From Alphaproteobacteria bacterium (GTDB lineage: Bacteria; Pseudomonadota; Alphaproteobacteria; GCA-2731375): a stretch of DNA of 64,000 nt. The position numbers were made by a program, and so were the translations under genes. The notes under the pieces are model-generated. The model was not told where the DNA came from, did not search any database, and saw nothing but the letters and a program-made list of their open reading frames with translations. This document shows, in pieces, positions 44,102 through 52,930 of the stretch. The stretch covers positions 1 through 64,000 of the forward strand of contig JADHTB010000016.1 in the NCBI GenBank assembly GCA_016776605.1, in the 5' to 3' direction. Within the stretch, counting starts at the first letter, position 1; each line of letters opens with the position of its first letter.

Positions 44102-45796
44102 ATGCGAAAGCTGACGCAAAGCTATAACCATGGGGCCAGTTCGGTGCCGTTGATTGGCGAAACCATCGGCACCTATTTCGATGCCGCCGTTGAACGCTGG
44201 GGCGAAAAAGACGCCTTGATCGTGCGCCACCAAAATCTGCGTTGGACCTATGCCCAGTTGAAGGAAGCGGTCGATGATTTTGCCGCCGGCCTGCTGGCCT
44301 TGGGCCTGGCGCCGGGTGAGCGCATCGGGATCTGGTCCCAGAACAATGCCGAATGGGCCATCAGCCAGTTCGCCACCGCCAAGGCCGGCCTGATCCTGGT
44401 CAACATCAACCCGGCCTATCGCCTGACCGAGCTGGAATATGCCCTGAACAAGGTGGCGTGCAAGGCGCTGATTATCTCGCCCAGCTTCAAGACCTCCGAC
44501 TATGTCGCCATGGTCCGCAGCCTGGCGCCGGAGATCGACAGCGCTGAACCGGGACAACTGCAGGCGGAGAAGCTACCGCACCTGCGAACCGTCATTCGCA
44601 TGGGCGAAGCGGCCACCCCCGGCATGTACAATTTCGACGCGGTCGCCGCGCTGGCCGGGGAAAGTCACCACCAGCAACTGGCAGCCCTCGCCGGCGAGTT
44701 GCAATTCGACGACGCCATCAATGTTCAATTCACCTCGGGCACCACCGGCTTTCCCAAGGGCGCGACCCTGACCCACCACAACATCCTCAACAACGGCTAT
44801 TTCGTGGGTGAGGCGATCAAGATGACCGACGCGGACCGCCTGTGCATTCCCGTGCCTTTGTATCACTGCTTTGGCATGGTGATGGGCAACCTGGCCTGCC
44901 TGACCCATGGCGCCGCAATGGTCTATCCCGGCGAAGGCTTTGATCCAACGGAAGTCTTGCAGGCGATCCAGGACGAAGGCTGCACCGCGCTGTACGGCGT
45001 GCCGACCATGTTCATTGCCGCCCTGGACCATGCTGATTTCGACAGCTTTGATCTTGCCACCCTGCGCACGGGCATCATGGCCGGCTCTCCCTGTCCCACC
45101 GAAGTGATGAAGCAGGTGATCGAGAAGATGCACATGACAGAGGTCACCATCGCCTATGGCATGACGGAAACCTCGCCGGTCAGCTTCCAGGCGGCGGTGG
45201 ACGATACCATGGAGCGCAAGGTGGGCACCGTGGGACGCTCCTTGCCGCACGTGGAATCCAAGATCATCGATGCGGATGGGCGCATCGTCGCGCCGGGCGA
45301 GACCGGCGAGATTCTGACCCGTGGTTATAACGTCATGCTGGGTTATTGGGACGACGCGGCGCGTACGGCGGAGGCGATCGATGCCGCCGGCTGGATGCAC
45401 ACGGGTGATCTGGGCACCATGGACGAATATGGCTATGGCAACGTGGTCGGGCGCATCAAGGACATGGTGATCCGGGGTGGCGAAAACGTCTATCCCCGCG
45501 AGATCGAGGAATATCTGTACCGCCACGACAAGATCCAGGACGTTCAGGTGGTGGGTATACCCGACCCGAAATTCGGCGAGGAATTATGCGCCTGGATCGT
45601 CCTGCGCGACGGTGAAACGGCGGAGGAAGAAGAAATCAAGGCATTCTGCCGCGGCCAGATCGCCCACTATAAAGTGCCGCGCTATATCAAATTCGTCGAC
45701 GCATTCCCCATGACCGTGACCGGCAAGGTGCAAAAATTCGTTATGCGTGAAACCATGATCGAAGAACTGAACCTGGCGGAAGCCAAGACGGCCTAG
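44102..45796 (+). CDS. AMP-binding acyl-CoA synthetase (FadD-like)
   Basis: A 564-residue ANL-superfamily ligase activating a fatty or short acyl acid to its CoA ester via an acyl-adenylate. The P-loop-like motif is [20 protein letters not shown]5 is [13 protein letters not shown], and A8 [21 protein letters not shown]-like sequence is present. The C-terminal Lys sits in [18 protein letters not shown] precedes the start. The stop is provided by a fragment of the TAGAGC repeat. Confidence 0.9.
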   Translation: MRKLTQSYNHGASSVPLIGETIGTYFDAAVERWGEKDALIVRHQNLRWTYAQLKEAVDDFAAGLLALGLAPGERIGIWSQNNAEWAISQFATAKAGLILVNINPAYRLTELEYALNKVACKALIISPSFKTSDYVAMVRSLAPEIDSAEPGQLQAEKLPHLRTVIRMGEAATPGMYNFDAVAALAGESHHQQLAALAGELQFDDAINVQFTSGTTGFPKGATLTHHNILNNGYFVGEAIKMTDADRLCIPVPLYHCFGMVMGNLACLTHGAAMVYPGEGFDPTEVLQAIQDEGCTALYGVPTMFIAALDHADFDSFDLATLRTGIMAGSPCPTEVMKQVIEKMHMTEVTIAYGMTETSPVSFQAAVDDTMERKVGTVGRSLPHVESKIIDADGRIVAPGETGEILTRGYNVMLGYWDDAARTAEAIDAAGWMHTGDLGTMDEYGYGNVVGRIKDMVIRGGENVYPREIEEYLYRHDKIQDVQVVGIPDPKFGEELCAWIVLRDGETAEEEEIKAFCRGQIAHYKVPRYIKFVDAFPMTVTGKVQKFVMRETMIEELNLAEAKTA

Positions 45797-45811
45797 AGCA
45801 ATTCCGGGCCG
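45794..45811. repeat. Fragment of the TAGAGC repeat
   Basis: TAGAGCAATTCCGGGCCG matches one end of the palindromic repeats and supplies the stop of the acyl-CoA synthetase gene. No second arm follows. Confidence 0.6.
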
Positions 45812-45814
45812 ACA

Positions 45815-46612
45815 TCAATGAACGGCGGGCGCGGCCATGGCTGCGACGGCATTGGCGACGATATAGCCCCCCAATATAAGCAGCGAAACAAAGAACAGGC
45901 GGCGGAATAATTGCTCTGACAGCCGTTGCCGAATGCGCTGGCCAAGCGCCATGCCGATGACCGCCGGCAGTAACGCCACGGCGGACATTGTTCCAAGTTC
46001 CATGTTCAGAAGATTATTTCCCTGCAAGGCGACGGCAAGAGCCAGTGTTGATGCGGTAAACAATATTCCCATTGCCTGGATCAATTGGTCGCGCGAAAGC
46101 CCGATGGCTTGCAGGAACAGGACGCCCGGCACGACGAAGGAGCCGGTCATGCCCGCCAACACGCCATTGACGATGCCAAGCAATGGGCCGACCCATACCT
46201 CCTGTCCCAGGGTAATCGCGAGGCGTACCCCGGCCAGACTGATCAGCGCATAGGCAACCAGAAGTCCGCCAAGAAGCGCGGAGAGCAATGACAGATCAAC
46301 CCGTGTCAGCGCCAGAGCGCCGAGCCAGACCGTGGCCGTGGCCATCAACAGAAATGGCCAAAGTCGTCGCAAAATAGCCCTACCTTCGCCGCCAACCATG
46401 GCCTGCCAGAGGTTGGTGATGAACGAGGGCACCAGCAACAGGGCCATGGCGCTTGGCAAATCGGTCGCGACCGTCAAGAGCGCGAGACTGACCGTTGGCA
46501 GACCAAGGCCAATGACACCCTTGACGGTACCGGCAATCAGGAAGGTGCCAAAAATCGTGCCTATTATGAGGGGATCGAACAACGCATCACGCCAACAAGG
46601 CGTGGCAGGCAT
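45815..46612 (-). CDS. Sulfite exporter TauE/SafE family permease
   Basis: A 265-residue protein with about eight membrane helices. GTVKGVIGLGLPTVSLALL and LLGIVNGVLAGMTGSFVVPGVLFLQAIGLS are the paired TauE/SafE repeats. It moves an organic or sulfur-containing anion across the inner membrane; the substrate is unknown. The first ATG overlaps the transketolase gene by 26 bases; a TTG at 46582, just past that gene's stop, is an alternative. Confidence 0.88.
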   Translation of the reverse strand: MPATPCWRDALFDPLIIGTIFGTFLIAGTVKGVIGLGLPTVSLALLTVATDLPSAMALLLVPSFITNLWQAMVGGEGRAILRRLWPFLLMATATVWLGALALTRVDLSLLSALLGGLLVAYALISLAGVRLAITLGQEVWVGPLLGIVNGVLAGMTGSFVVPGVLFLQAIGLSRDQLIQAMGILFTASTLALAVALQGNNLLNMELGTMSAVALLPAVIGMALGQRIRQRLSEQLFRRLFFVSLLILGGYIVANAVAAMAAPAVH

Positions 46613-47555
46613 CCGTGATGGCCTGTTGGCTTAAACCATAATGCGCCCGCACCTTGGCCGTGGGGCCGACGATGGCGAATTCGTCGGGCATGCCGATCAT
46701 CCGCATCCGGGTAGGCTGTTCCTGGGCCAATAGTTCCGCCACGGCCCCGCCCAGGCCGCCGGAGGTGCGGTGTTCTTCCGCCGTCACAATGGCGCCGGTT
46801 TCCGCCGCCGCCGCCAATACCGCGTCCCGGTCCAGGGGTTTGATCGTGTGCATGTTCAGCACCCGGACACCGATGCCCGTTCCGGCCAGGGCATCCGCGG
46901 CGGCAATGGCCGGCGCGACCAGACAACCACAGGCGATCACCGTGACATCCCCGCCCGGCCGCATCAGATCAGCCCGGCCAATGCGGAAGCCATCGCCCGC
47001 GATATCGGTCACGGGGGGCTCCTCGAACTTGCCGCCCAGGCGGATATAGCAGGGGCCATCCAATTGTTCCGTCTGCAAGGCCGCGTGCCAGGTCTGCCGG
47101 GCATCCGCCGGTACGATCACCGTCATATTGGGCATGTTGCGCATGATGGCGAGGTCTTCCACCGCATGATGGGTGCCCCCGGCCATGGCCAGGACGATGC
47201 CGCCGCAGGCGGCGCCAATAACCACGCGCTGGTTGGCATAGGCGACATCGTTGCGCAATTGCTCCAACGAACGCGTGGTGATGAAAGGCGCATAGCCGCA
47301 CAGGATCGGCCGCATGCCGGTGGTGGCCAGACCGGCGGCGATGCCCATGGCGTTCTGTTCGGCGATGCCGGCTTCGATCAAACGGTCGGGGCTGGCTTCG
47401 AGAAAACCGCGCAGGCCGAACAGGTCGATGGTATCGGCGGAGATCGCCACCACCTTGTCGTCCCGGCGGGCAAGTTCGCCCACGGCCAGGCCAAAGGCCA
47501 GGCGTGATTGTTTTTCGGCCAGGCGTTCCCATTCGGGATGTTGGGCATCGTTCAT
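46587..47555 (-). CDS. Transketolase-like C-terminal subunit
   Basis: A 322-residue protein holding the pyrimidine-binding and C-terminal transketolase domains: LIEAGIAEQNAMGIAAGLA, TRSLEQLRNDVAYANQRVVI, GGTHHAVEDLAIMRNMPNM and TAEEHRTSGGLGGAVAELL. The Glu of AEQN would activate thiamine diphosphate bound by the partner subunit. The start ATG overlaps the N-subunit stop as ATGA. Split transketolases of this kind often serve special sugar or apiose/DHA pathways. Confidence 0.9.
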   Translation of the reverse strand: MNDAQHPEWERLAEKQSRLAFGLAVGELARRDDKVVAISADTIDLFGLRGFLEASPDRLIEAGIAEQNAMGIAAGLATTGMRPILCGYAPFITTRSLEQLRNDVAYANQRVVIGAACGGIVLAMAGGTHHAVEDLAIMRNMPNMTVIVPADARQTWHAALQTEQLDGPCYIRLGGKFEEPPVTDIAGDGFRIGRADLMRPGGDVTVIACGCLVAPAIAAADALAGTGIGVRVLNMHTIKPLDRDAVLAAAAETGAIVTAEEHRTSGGLGGAVAELLAQEQPTRMRMIGMPDEFAIVGPTAKVRAHYGLSQQAITDACHALLA

Positions 47556-48385
47556 TCCGGATCCCCCAACTGCTCCAAGGCCCGGCTCAGAACCTCGTCG
47601 GTGACCGCATTGTTGTGCCAAAGATAGCTATCCTCGGCAAAGCTGACGCCCTTGCCCTTGACCGTATGGGCAATAATCATCGACGGCTTGTCAGGGGCCA
47701 ATGGCAGGGCGTCCAGGGCCTCGACAATAGCGCCCATGTCGTGGCCGTCGATTTCCCGCACCACCCAGCCAAAGGCGGTCCATTTTTGCGCCAAGGGTTC
47801 CAGATCCAGCATCTCGCCGAGACGGCCGCTTTGCTGAATTTTATTGTAGTCCAGGATCGCCGTCAGATTGGACAGACCCAGGTGGGCCGCGGCCATTGCG
47901 CCCTCCCAATTGGAACCTTCGTGCAATTCGCCATCGCCCAGCATGACGCAGGTGCGGAAATCCATGCCCTGCATCCGGGCGCCCAGGGCCATGCCCAGGC
48001 CCACGGACAGACCGTGCCCCAGGCCCCCCGTGCTCATCTCCACGCCGGGCATCTTAATATCGGGATGCATGCCAAAGGACGATTGATAGGCGTAGAACTG
48101 GTCCAGCACGCCGTCGTCAATAAACCCGGCGCGCGCGAGGGTGGCGCCCAATGCCGCATTGGCATGGCCCTTGGAAAGCACAAAGCGGTCGCGGCCGAGC
48201 CAATCCGGTTCGTCGGGCCGCAGGCGCAGGTGGTGAAAATACAGCGCCGCCAGTAAATCCGCCGCCGACGACGACCCGCCCATATGGCCGGATCCCGCGC
48301 CGTGCAGCGCACGCCATACATTGCGCCGTATATGCAGGGCGTCGGTCTGCAGGCCCTGGATTTTGGCCTCGAAGTTACTTGTCAT
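47552..48385 (-). CDS. Transketolase-like N-terminal (thiamine diphosphate) subunit
   Basis: A 277-residue protein with SGHMGGSSSAADLLAALYF, FVLSKGHANAALGATLA and the ThDP/Mg motif GDGELHEGSNWEGAMAAAHL (GDG...N). It forms a holoenzyme with the next gene. Together the two match a full transketolase cut at the domain boundary. It lies about 80 bases downstream of a phytanoyl-CoA dioxygenase-like gene on the same strand. Confidence 0.9.
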   Translation of the reverse strand: MTSNFEAKIQGLQTDALHIRRNVWRALHGAGSGHMGGSSSAADLLAALYFHHLRLRPDEPDWLGRDRFVLSKGHANAALGATLARAGFIDDGVLDQFYAYQSSFGMHPDIKMPGVEMSTGGLGHGLSVGLGMALGARMQGMDFRTCVMLGDGELHEGSNWEGAMAAAHLGLSNLTAILDYNKIQQSGRLGEMLDLEPLAQKWTAFGWVVREIDGHDMGAIVEALDALPLAPDKPSMIIAHTVKGKGVSFAEDSYLWHNNAVTDEVLSRALEQLGDPE

Positions 48386-48466
48386 CAGCGGTGTTCTCCC
48401 GCTCCAAGGGGTTTCTTCGGATCATCGCGAACCGGGCCGAGAGGCGAGCAAAATAGCAACAACAGG

Positions 48467-49327
48467 CTATGAAGCCTGGGAGGCCTGGGAGGCCTGGTTC
48501 ATGATCACCTCGACCTGATCGTCGGGCACATAGATATAAGAGCCGGGGCGGAACGCGTATCCCAGATCCCCCAGCAGGCGCCGTTGCCTCGGTGTGCAGC
48601 GGTCCACGACCTCGGATGAAACGGCGAAATCGTAGGGCCGGACGAACATCTGGCAATAATTATACAGCAATGTTTTCCGCGCCCGTCCCGACATGTTTGG
48701 CCCCGGACCATGCCACAGGGAATGGGAAAACAATATGCAATCCCCCGCCTTGCCCATCAGCGGCACCGCGCCCGGTGTCTCTGGCGTCACCAGCGGTTCG
48801 TCCAGTTCCGGAAAGGGCCGCATATGGCTACCGGGAAAGACCGTGAAATTGGCGCTATTGGGCTCCGTCACATCGGTCAAAAGATACAGCGCCTTCATGG
48901 CCAGGGGCCGGCTGGTTTCCGTCACCCGGACCCGGCGCAGACCCTCGCCGCCATCGGTATGGGTATAACCGGGGAAATCCGGGGTCGAAGCCCGCACGAT
49001 GGCCTGGGACATGGAGAACGCCAGGTAGGGCCCCATGATATCAACCACCAGATCAAAGACCTCCGGCCTGTCGATCAGATCGGTGAAAGCATCGTGGTAG
49101 GAGAGGATATCGCGGCGATCCATGAAGCTTTCCGTATCCATATTGCCATGCTCTACCCAGCCGTAATGGCCGCGCGGCAGGTTGGTCGGCTCCCAGCCCG
49201 GCTTGGCCCGAATATTATCCACCTCGGCGCAGAAAAGGGCGACTTCATCCGCATCGAATACGCCTTCCAGGTGGATATAACCGTCAATCTCCCAACGGCG
49301 GCGCTGTTCCTTGCTGAGTGTTTGCAC
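48467..49327 (-). CDS. Phytanoyl-CoA dioxygenase (PhyH) family protein
   Basis: A 286-residue Fe(II)/2-oxoglutarate oxygenase. GYIHLEGVFDADEVALFCAEV starts the PhyH fold. HTDGGEG gives the His and Asp ligands, and the distal His is in SHSLWHGPGPNMSGRARKTL with the oxoglutarate Arg nearby. The substrate is unknown. The last residues are QASQASQAS, coded by a 9-bp tandem repeat. Confidence 0.84.
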   Translation of the reverse strand: MQTLSKEQRRRWEIDGYIHLEGVFDADEVALFCAEVDNIRAKPGWEPTNLPRGHYGWVEHGNMDTESFMDRRDILSYHDAFTDLIDRPEVFDLVVDIMGPYLAFSMSQAIVRASTPDFPGYTHTDGGEGLRRVRVTETSRPLAMKALYLLTDVTEPNSANFTVFPGSHMRPFPELDEPLVTPETPGAVPLMGKAGDCILFSHSLWHGPGPNMSGRARKTLLYNYCQMFVRPYDFAVSSEVVDRCTPRQRRLLGDLGYAFRPGSYIYVPDDQVEVIMNQASQASQAS

Positions 49328-49514
49328 GGCTGTGTATCCTCCAAAAAAAGCTGATCGCGCCGCTCAAACGGCATCCCGTAACGTATGGTCCCAAATTGCC
49401 GTGACGAATACAACCATGTTCGCACCCCGCGACGGCGGCACGAAGGTTGGCTTTCGCCGTTGAAATCTGACACTTTGTCCATCACCGGAATAGAACGGAA
49501 CAGGAGGATACCCG

Positions 49515-50312
49515 TTGCCCACCAAAGATATGTCGAGCTGGAACACTGCGATTTCCGAGGTCATCAGCACCGAAGTTGAGGAGGAAATCATGGTTCGCGG
49601 CCAGCCGTTGAGCCAGCTGATCGGTAAGGTTTCGTTCGCCGAGATGATGTTCCTGATGTTGACGGGCAGCCTGCCCAGTCCGGCGCAGGCGCGGGTTCTG
49701 GATGCGCTGTTAGTGGCCTCCATGGAACACGGCATTGCGCCACCGTCCATGATCAGCCGTTGCTTTGCCTCCTATGGCACGTCGATCCAGGCGGCGGTGG
49801 CCGGCGGTGTCCTGGCCTTTGGCGACCGCATGGGGGGCCTGGGCGAACAGCTGGCCCAGACGATGGTCGCGCAGCTGGCGGCGCATGACCCAGGCAACAG
49901 CGAGATCGACACAGAGACTTTGGACGCGATCGCCGCCCGCATTGTCGACGACGCGCAAAACAAGGGCGAGCGGGTACCTGGTTATGGCATTCCCCTACAT
50001 GGCGCTGATCCACGGGCGCCGGGGGTCCTGGCGGTGGCGCGGGCGGAAGGGACCCATGGCAACTATTGCCGCCTGGGACTGGCAATCGAGGCGGCCCTGG
50101 CGGCCCGGCGCGGCGGCAAAAAGGTGCCCATGAACCTGGACGGGGTCAGCGCCGTGGTGATCCTGGACCTGGGGTTTTCCTGGCAAAGCACGCGTTTGTT
50201 TCTGTTGACCGCACGCTCGGTCTCCATGGGCGCACATTTTTTGGAAGAACAGGAACAAGACAGCACTTGGCGCCATATCCCCGCCAGCCAAATCAGCTAT
50301 GATCGCGAATAA
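49515..50312 (+). CDS. Citrate synthase-like / citryl-CoA lyase family protein
   Basis: A 265-residue protein, much shorter than citrate synthase (about 430). It keeps the small-domain catalytic elements: MEHGIAPPS (His), GYGIPLHGADPRAP (second His and Arg) and NLDGVSAVVILDLGF (Asp). The length and pattern suit the stand-alone citryl-CoA lyase type group rather than GltA. The start is TTG, seven bases after GGAGG. It is divergent from the phytanoyl-CoA dioxygenase gene. Confidence 0.8.
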   Translation: MPTKDMSSWNTAISEVISTEVEEEIMVRGQPLSQLIGKVSFAEMMFLMLTGSLPSPAQARVLDALLVASMEHGIAPPSMISRCFASYGTSIQAAVAGGVLAFGDRMGGLGEQLAQTMVAQLAAHDPGNSEIDTETLDAIAARIVDDAQNKGERVPGYGIPLHGADPRAPGVLAVARAEGTHGNYCRLGLAIEAALAARRGGKKVPMNLDGVSAVVILDLGFSWQSTRLFLLTARSVSMGAHFLEEQEQDSTWRHIPASQISYDRE

Positions 50313-50332
50313 CATTTTCAATGTTGTCTAAA

Positions 50333-50413
50333 CCACCCGCTCCCCCTTCCCGTCCACCCACAGGGTATCATTGATGGGTGCCAAACGCGTTTTTGGGAAG
50401 GGGGAGCGGGTGG
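50333..50413. repeat. Large inverted repeat with 19-bp perfect stem
   Basis: Segments 50333-50351 and 50395-50413 are perfect reverse complements around a 43-base loop, itself carrying CACCCA/TGGGTG. It follows the citrate synthase-like gene by 20 bases. It may act as a terminator or belong to another intergenic palindrome family; the sequence is unrelated to the TAGAGC repeats. Confidence 0.75.
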
Positions 50414-50444
50414 CGCGGCGATTTAACGAATGTTAAGTACGCGC

Positions 50445-50547
50445 TAGAGCATTTTCATTCTGAAAATGCTCAGATCTTTAGAATTAGAGCAATTTTTCCA
50501 ATCACTTAGAATCGCTTCGCGATTCTCATTAATTCGGAATTGCTCTA
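50445..50547. repeat. Composite two-hairpin palindromic repeat
   Basis: A small hairpin, AGAGCATTTTC-5-GAAAATGCTC, is joined to the 60-bp module (AGAGCAATTT to AATTGCTCTA with AGAATCGCTTCGCGATTCT). It ends 25 bases before the start codon of the next gene, so it forms its 5' leader. Confidence 0.87.
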
Positions 50548-50572
50548 ACAGCACTCACACAGGAGATTACCA

Positions 50573-50923
50573 ATGCCTTTCAAAGCGAAATACGCCTTTA
50601 TCGTCAGCATGGATGTAGACGCCGAGACGGAAGATCTGTTCAACGAAGTCTATGATGAGGAGCATATTCCAGCCCTATTGAAGGTACCTGGCGTAGTCGC
50701 CGTATCCCGCCTGAAGACCGTGCCCGCAACACTTAGCATGGGCGGTCAGGAGCACGCCGTTACGGGCGAAGGCCTGCCGCACTATATCGCCATTTATGAA
50801 GTCGATAGCCCGGAGGTCATCAACAGCGCAGCCTGGGCCCAGGCCGTGGAAGAGGGCCGCTGGGGCGGGCAGGTGCGCCCCCACACCTCCAACCGCTCGC
50901 ACGTGCTGCGCAAACTGATCTAG
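50573..50923 (+). CDS. Small dimeric alpha/beta-barrel-like protein (EthD/DUF4286-like)
   Basis: A 116-residue protein. KYAFIVSMDVDAETEDLFNE, YDEEHIPALLKVPGVVAVSR and HYIAIYEVDSPEVINSAAWA look like the DUF4286/EthD ferredoxin-like fold. The function is unknown; such proteins may bind or transform small hydrophobic compounds. AGGAG lies ten bases before the ATG. The leader is a palindromic repeat. Confidence 0.7.
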   Translation: MPFKAKYAFIVSMDVDAETEDLFNEVYDEEHIPALLKVPGVVAVSRLKTVPATLSMGGQEHAVTGEGLPHYIAIYEVDSPEVINSAAWAQAVEEGRWGGQVRPHTSNRSHVLRKLI

Positions 50924-51097
50924 GCCGGCTGCCGGAAAAGCCGGTGGCCCGGCATTCTCCACCTATTCGGCAAGGGTCTACGCGTTAGCGCCATCTCTGC
51001 CGATGGTGGGGAAAGACGTGCCTCGACAAAAAATGACCTGAGCCATGCGTCCAATTTTGCCTTTAGCGCAATTTTATTAAGGAAAAATACACTAACT

Positions 51098-51116
51098 AAT
51101 AACAATACTCATTATC
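51098..51116. promoter_or_regulatory. Fur-box-like palindromic site
   Basis: AATAACAATACTCATTATC agrees with the 19-bp enterobacterial Fur consensus at 15 of 19 positions and lies 15 bp before the diguanylate cyclase start, in an AT-rich leader. Chance in AT-rich DNA cannot be excluded. Confidence 0.3.
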
Positions 51117-51130
51117 AATAATGGAATCTG

Positions 51131-52858
51131 ATGGGTATGGAACAACTGCGCCAACATATCGCCGAACAGCCAATCGAGGCGGCTGAAATCCACAGCTCCC
51201 GGTCCGGGGATGCGGCTGTTCAAGAGCGTTTGCAGGATTTTGCCGCCTCCATGGAGGGGTGGTTCTGGGAAACCGATGCCGAACTGCGCTTTACCTATTT
51301 CTCCCCCAGTGTCTTTGATATTACCGGGGTTCGGGCGGAATGGCACTATGGCAAGACCCGTGGGGACCTTGGCATTCCAGAGTCCGTGACGACGGAAGCA
51401 TGGACCGCACATCTACAATGTTTGCAGCGGCGCGAGCCGTTTACCGGATTTGTTTTTCAGCGGCGCGGTCCGGATGGCGTCAAATGGATGCGGACAAGTG
51501 GCATTCCGGTATTCGACGGCCAGGGTCAATTTCAAGGCTATCGCGGCACCGCCTCGGTTATCACGGCGGAGGTGGAGGCCCGGCACCGCAACGAAAGCCT
51601 GATTAGCGCGATTGAGAATTTGGGCGAAATGTTCGCCCTCTGGGGGCCCGATGACCGTCTGGTTGTCTGTAACCGACGATTTCGAGAGCTCAACGCGAAA
51701 ATTCCCGCTGGCCATGAGCCGGGAATACTATTCGAAGAGCATCTCCGCATGGCCGTGGCCGCCGGGCTGTTTCCAGACTCAACTGGCCGGGAAGAAGCCT
51801 GTATTCAGGACCGCCTGCAACGGCACCAAAACCCTGGTGCGCCGTTCGAAATGCAGCGCCAGGACGGCCGCTGGATTTTGTTGACGGAACAGCGTCTGCC
51901 CGATGGTTCCATCGCCACGACCTCCAGCGATATCAGCAAGAACAAACGCGCGGAACAGGCCATGACGGAACAGAACGATATTCTGGATACCGCCCTGTCC
52001 ACCATTCCCGACGGTCTTCAGGTCCTGGACAAGGATCTGAACCTGGTGGCATGGAATGACCGCCTGTTTCAGCTTTTGAACCTGGATCAAGCCAGCATCC
52101 TATCGGCCGAAAATCCTGGCGAGGCGTTGCGCCATGCATTGGCCCAACTGCAGGAGAACGGTTCGATCGATATTCAGGCCAGCATCGATGCCCAGATCGC
52201 CACGGCGCATAATGCAGAGCCTTTCCAGCATGAACAAAAATTGCCGGACGGAAAATGGATTGAATACCGCGTCCGGCCCACCGCCGGCGGCGGCTATTTG
52301 ACGGTTTATCGCGATATTGACGAAAGCAAACAGCTGTATGAACGCCTGGAACTATTGGCCTCTACCGATGCCTTGACCAAAGTTGCCAATCGCCGCAGCT
52401 TTCTGGATACCGCTGAGACCGAATTCGCCCGCGCCAAACGTTATGACAGAGATTTCTCGTTCCTGATGATCGACGTGGATCATTTCAAAGCGGCCAATGA
52501 CGAACACGGCCACGCCGCCGGCGACGACGTCCTGCGGCAACTGGCAACGGCCTGCGCTAGAACCTTGCGGGAATCTGACATTCTAGGCCGTATCGGTGGC
52601 GAGGAATTCGCGGCTCTGTTGCCCGAAACAGGGGCCAAAACCGCCCATCTGGTGGCGGAACGGTTGCGCCAGGCCGTGGCCAGCCTGATCATCAAAACAA
52701 AGACCGGTCCGTTGTCCATAACCGTCAGCGTCGGCATCACCACCACCTCTCAGTCCACAGACAGCGTTGAGGCAATCATGGCAGAGGCCGATGACGCTCT
52801 CTATCAAGCCAAAAACCAGGGCCGCAACAGGGTCGTGCAATTCAACGCCCCCATTTAA
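51131..52858 (+). CDS. PAS-GGDEF diguanylate cyclase
   Basis: A 575-residue cytoplasmic protein. Three PAS regions (about residues 40-150, 155-270 and 285-395) lead to a GGDEF domain at about 405-570. The active site is GRIGGEEFAALLPETG, and RESD five residues before it forms the inhibitory c-di-GMP site. It should make c-di-GMP. There is no EAL domain or membrane helix. A Fur-like site in the leader suggests a possible iron link. Confidence 0.9.
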   Translation: MGMEQLRQHIAEQPIEAAEIHSSRSGDAAVQERLQDFAASMEGWFWETDAELRFTYFSPSVFDITGVRAEWHYGKTRGDLGIPESVTTEAWTAHLQCLQRREPFTGFVFQRRGPDGVKWMRTSGIPVFDGQGQFQGYRGTASVITAEVEARHRNESLISAIENLGEMFALWGPDDRLVVCNRRFRELNAKIPAGHEPGILFEEHLRMAVAAGLFPDSTGREEACIQDRLQRHQNPGAPFEMQRQDGRWILLTEQRLPDGSIATTSSDISKNKRAEQAMTEQNDILDTALSTIPDGLQVLDKDLNLVAWNDRLFQLLNLDQASILSAENPGEALRHALAQLQENGSIDIQASIDAQIATAHNAEPFQHEQKLPDGKWIEYRVRPTAGGGYLTVYRDIDESKQLYERLELLASTDALTKVANRRSFLDTAETEFARAKRYDRDFSFLMIDVDHFKAANDEHGHAAGDDVLRQLATACARTLRESDILGRIGGEEFAALLPETGAKTAHLVAERLRQAVASLIIKTKTGPLSITVSVGITTTSQSTDSVEAIMAEADDALYQAKNQGRNRVVQFNAPI

Positions 52859-52930
52859 ACGGCACATGAGTAATGTTTTGAACTGTTCGCCGTCGATCAG
52901 CATGCGGTGGATTTCTGAACAGGCGAGAAG

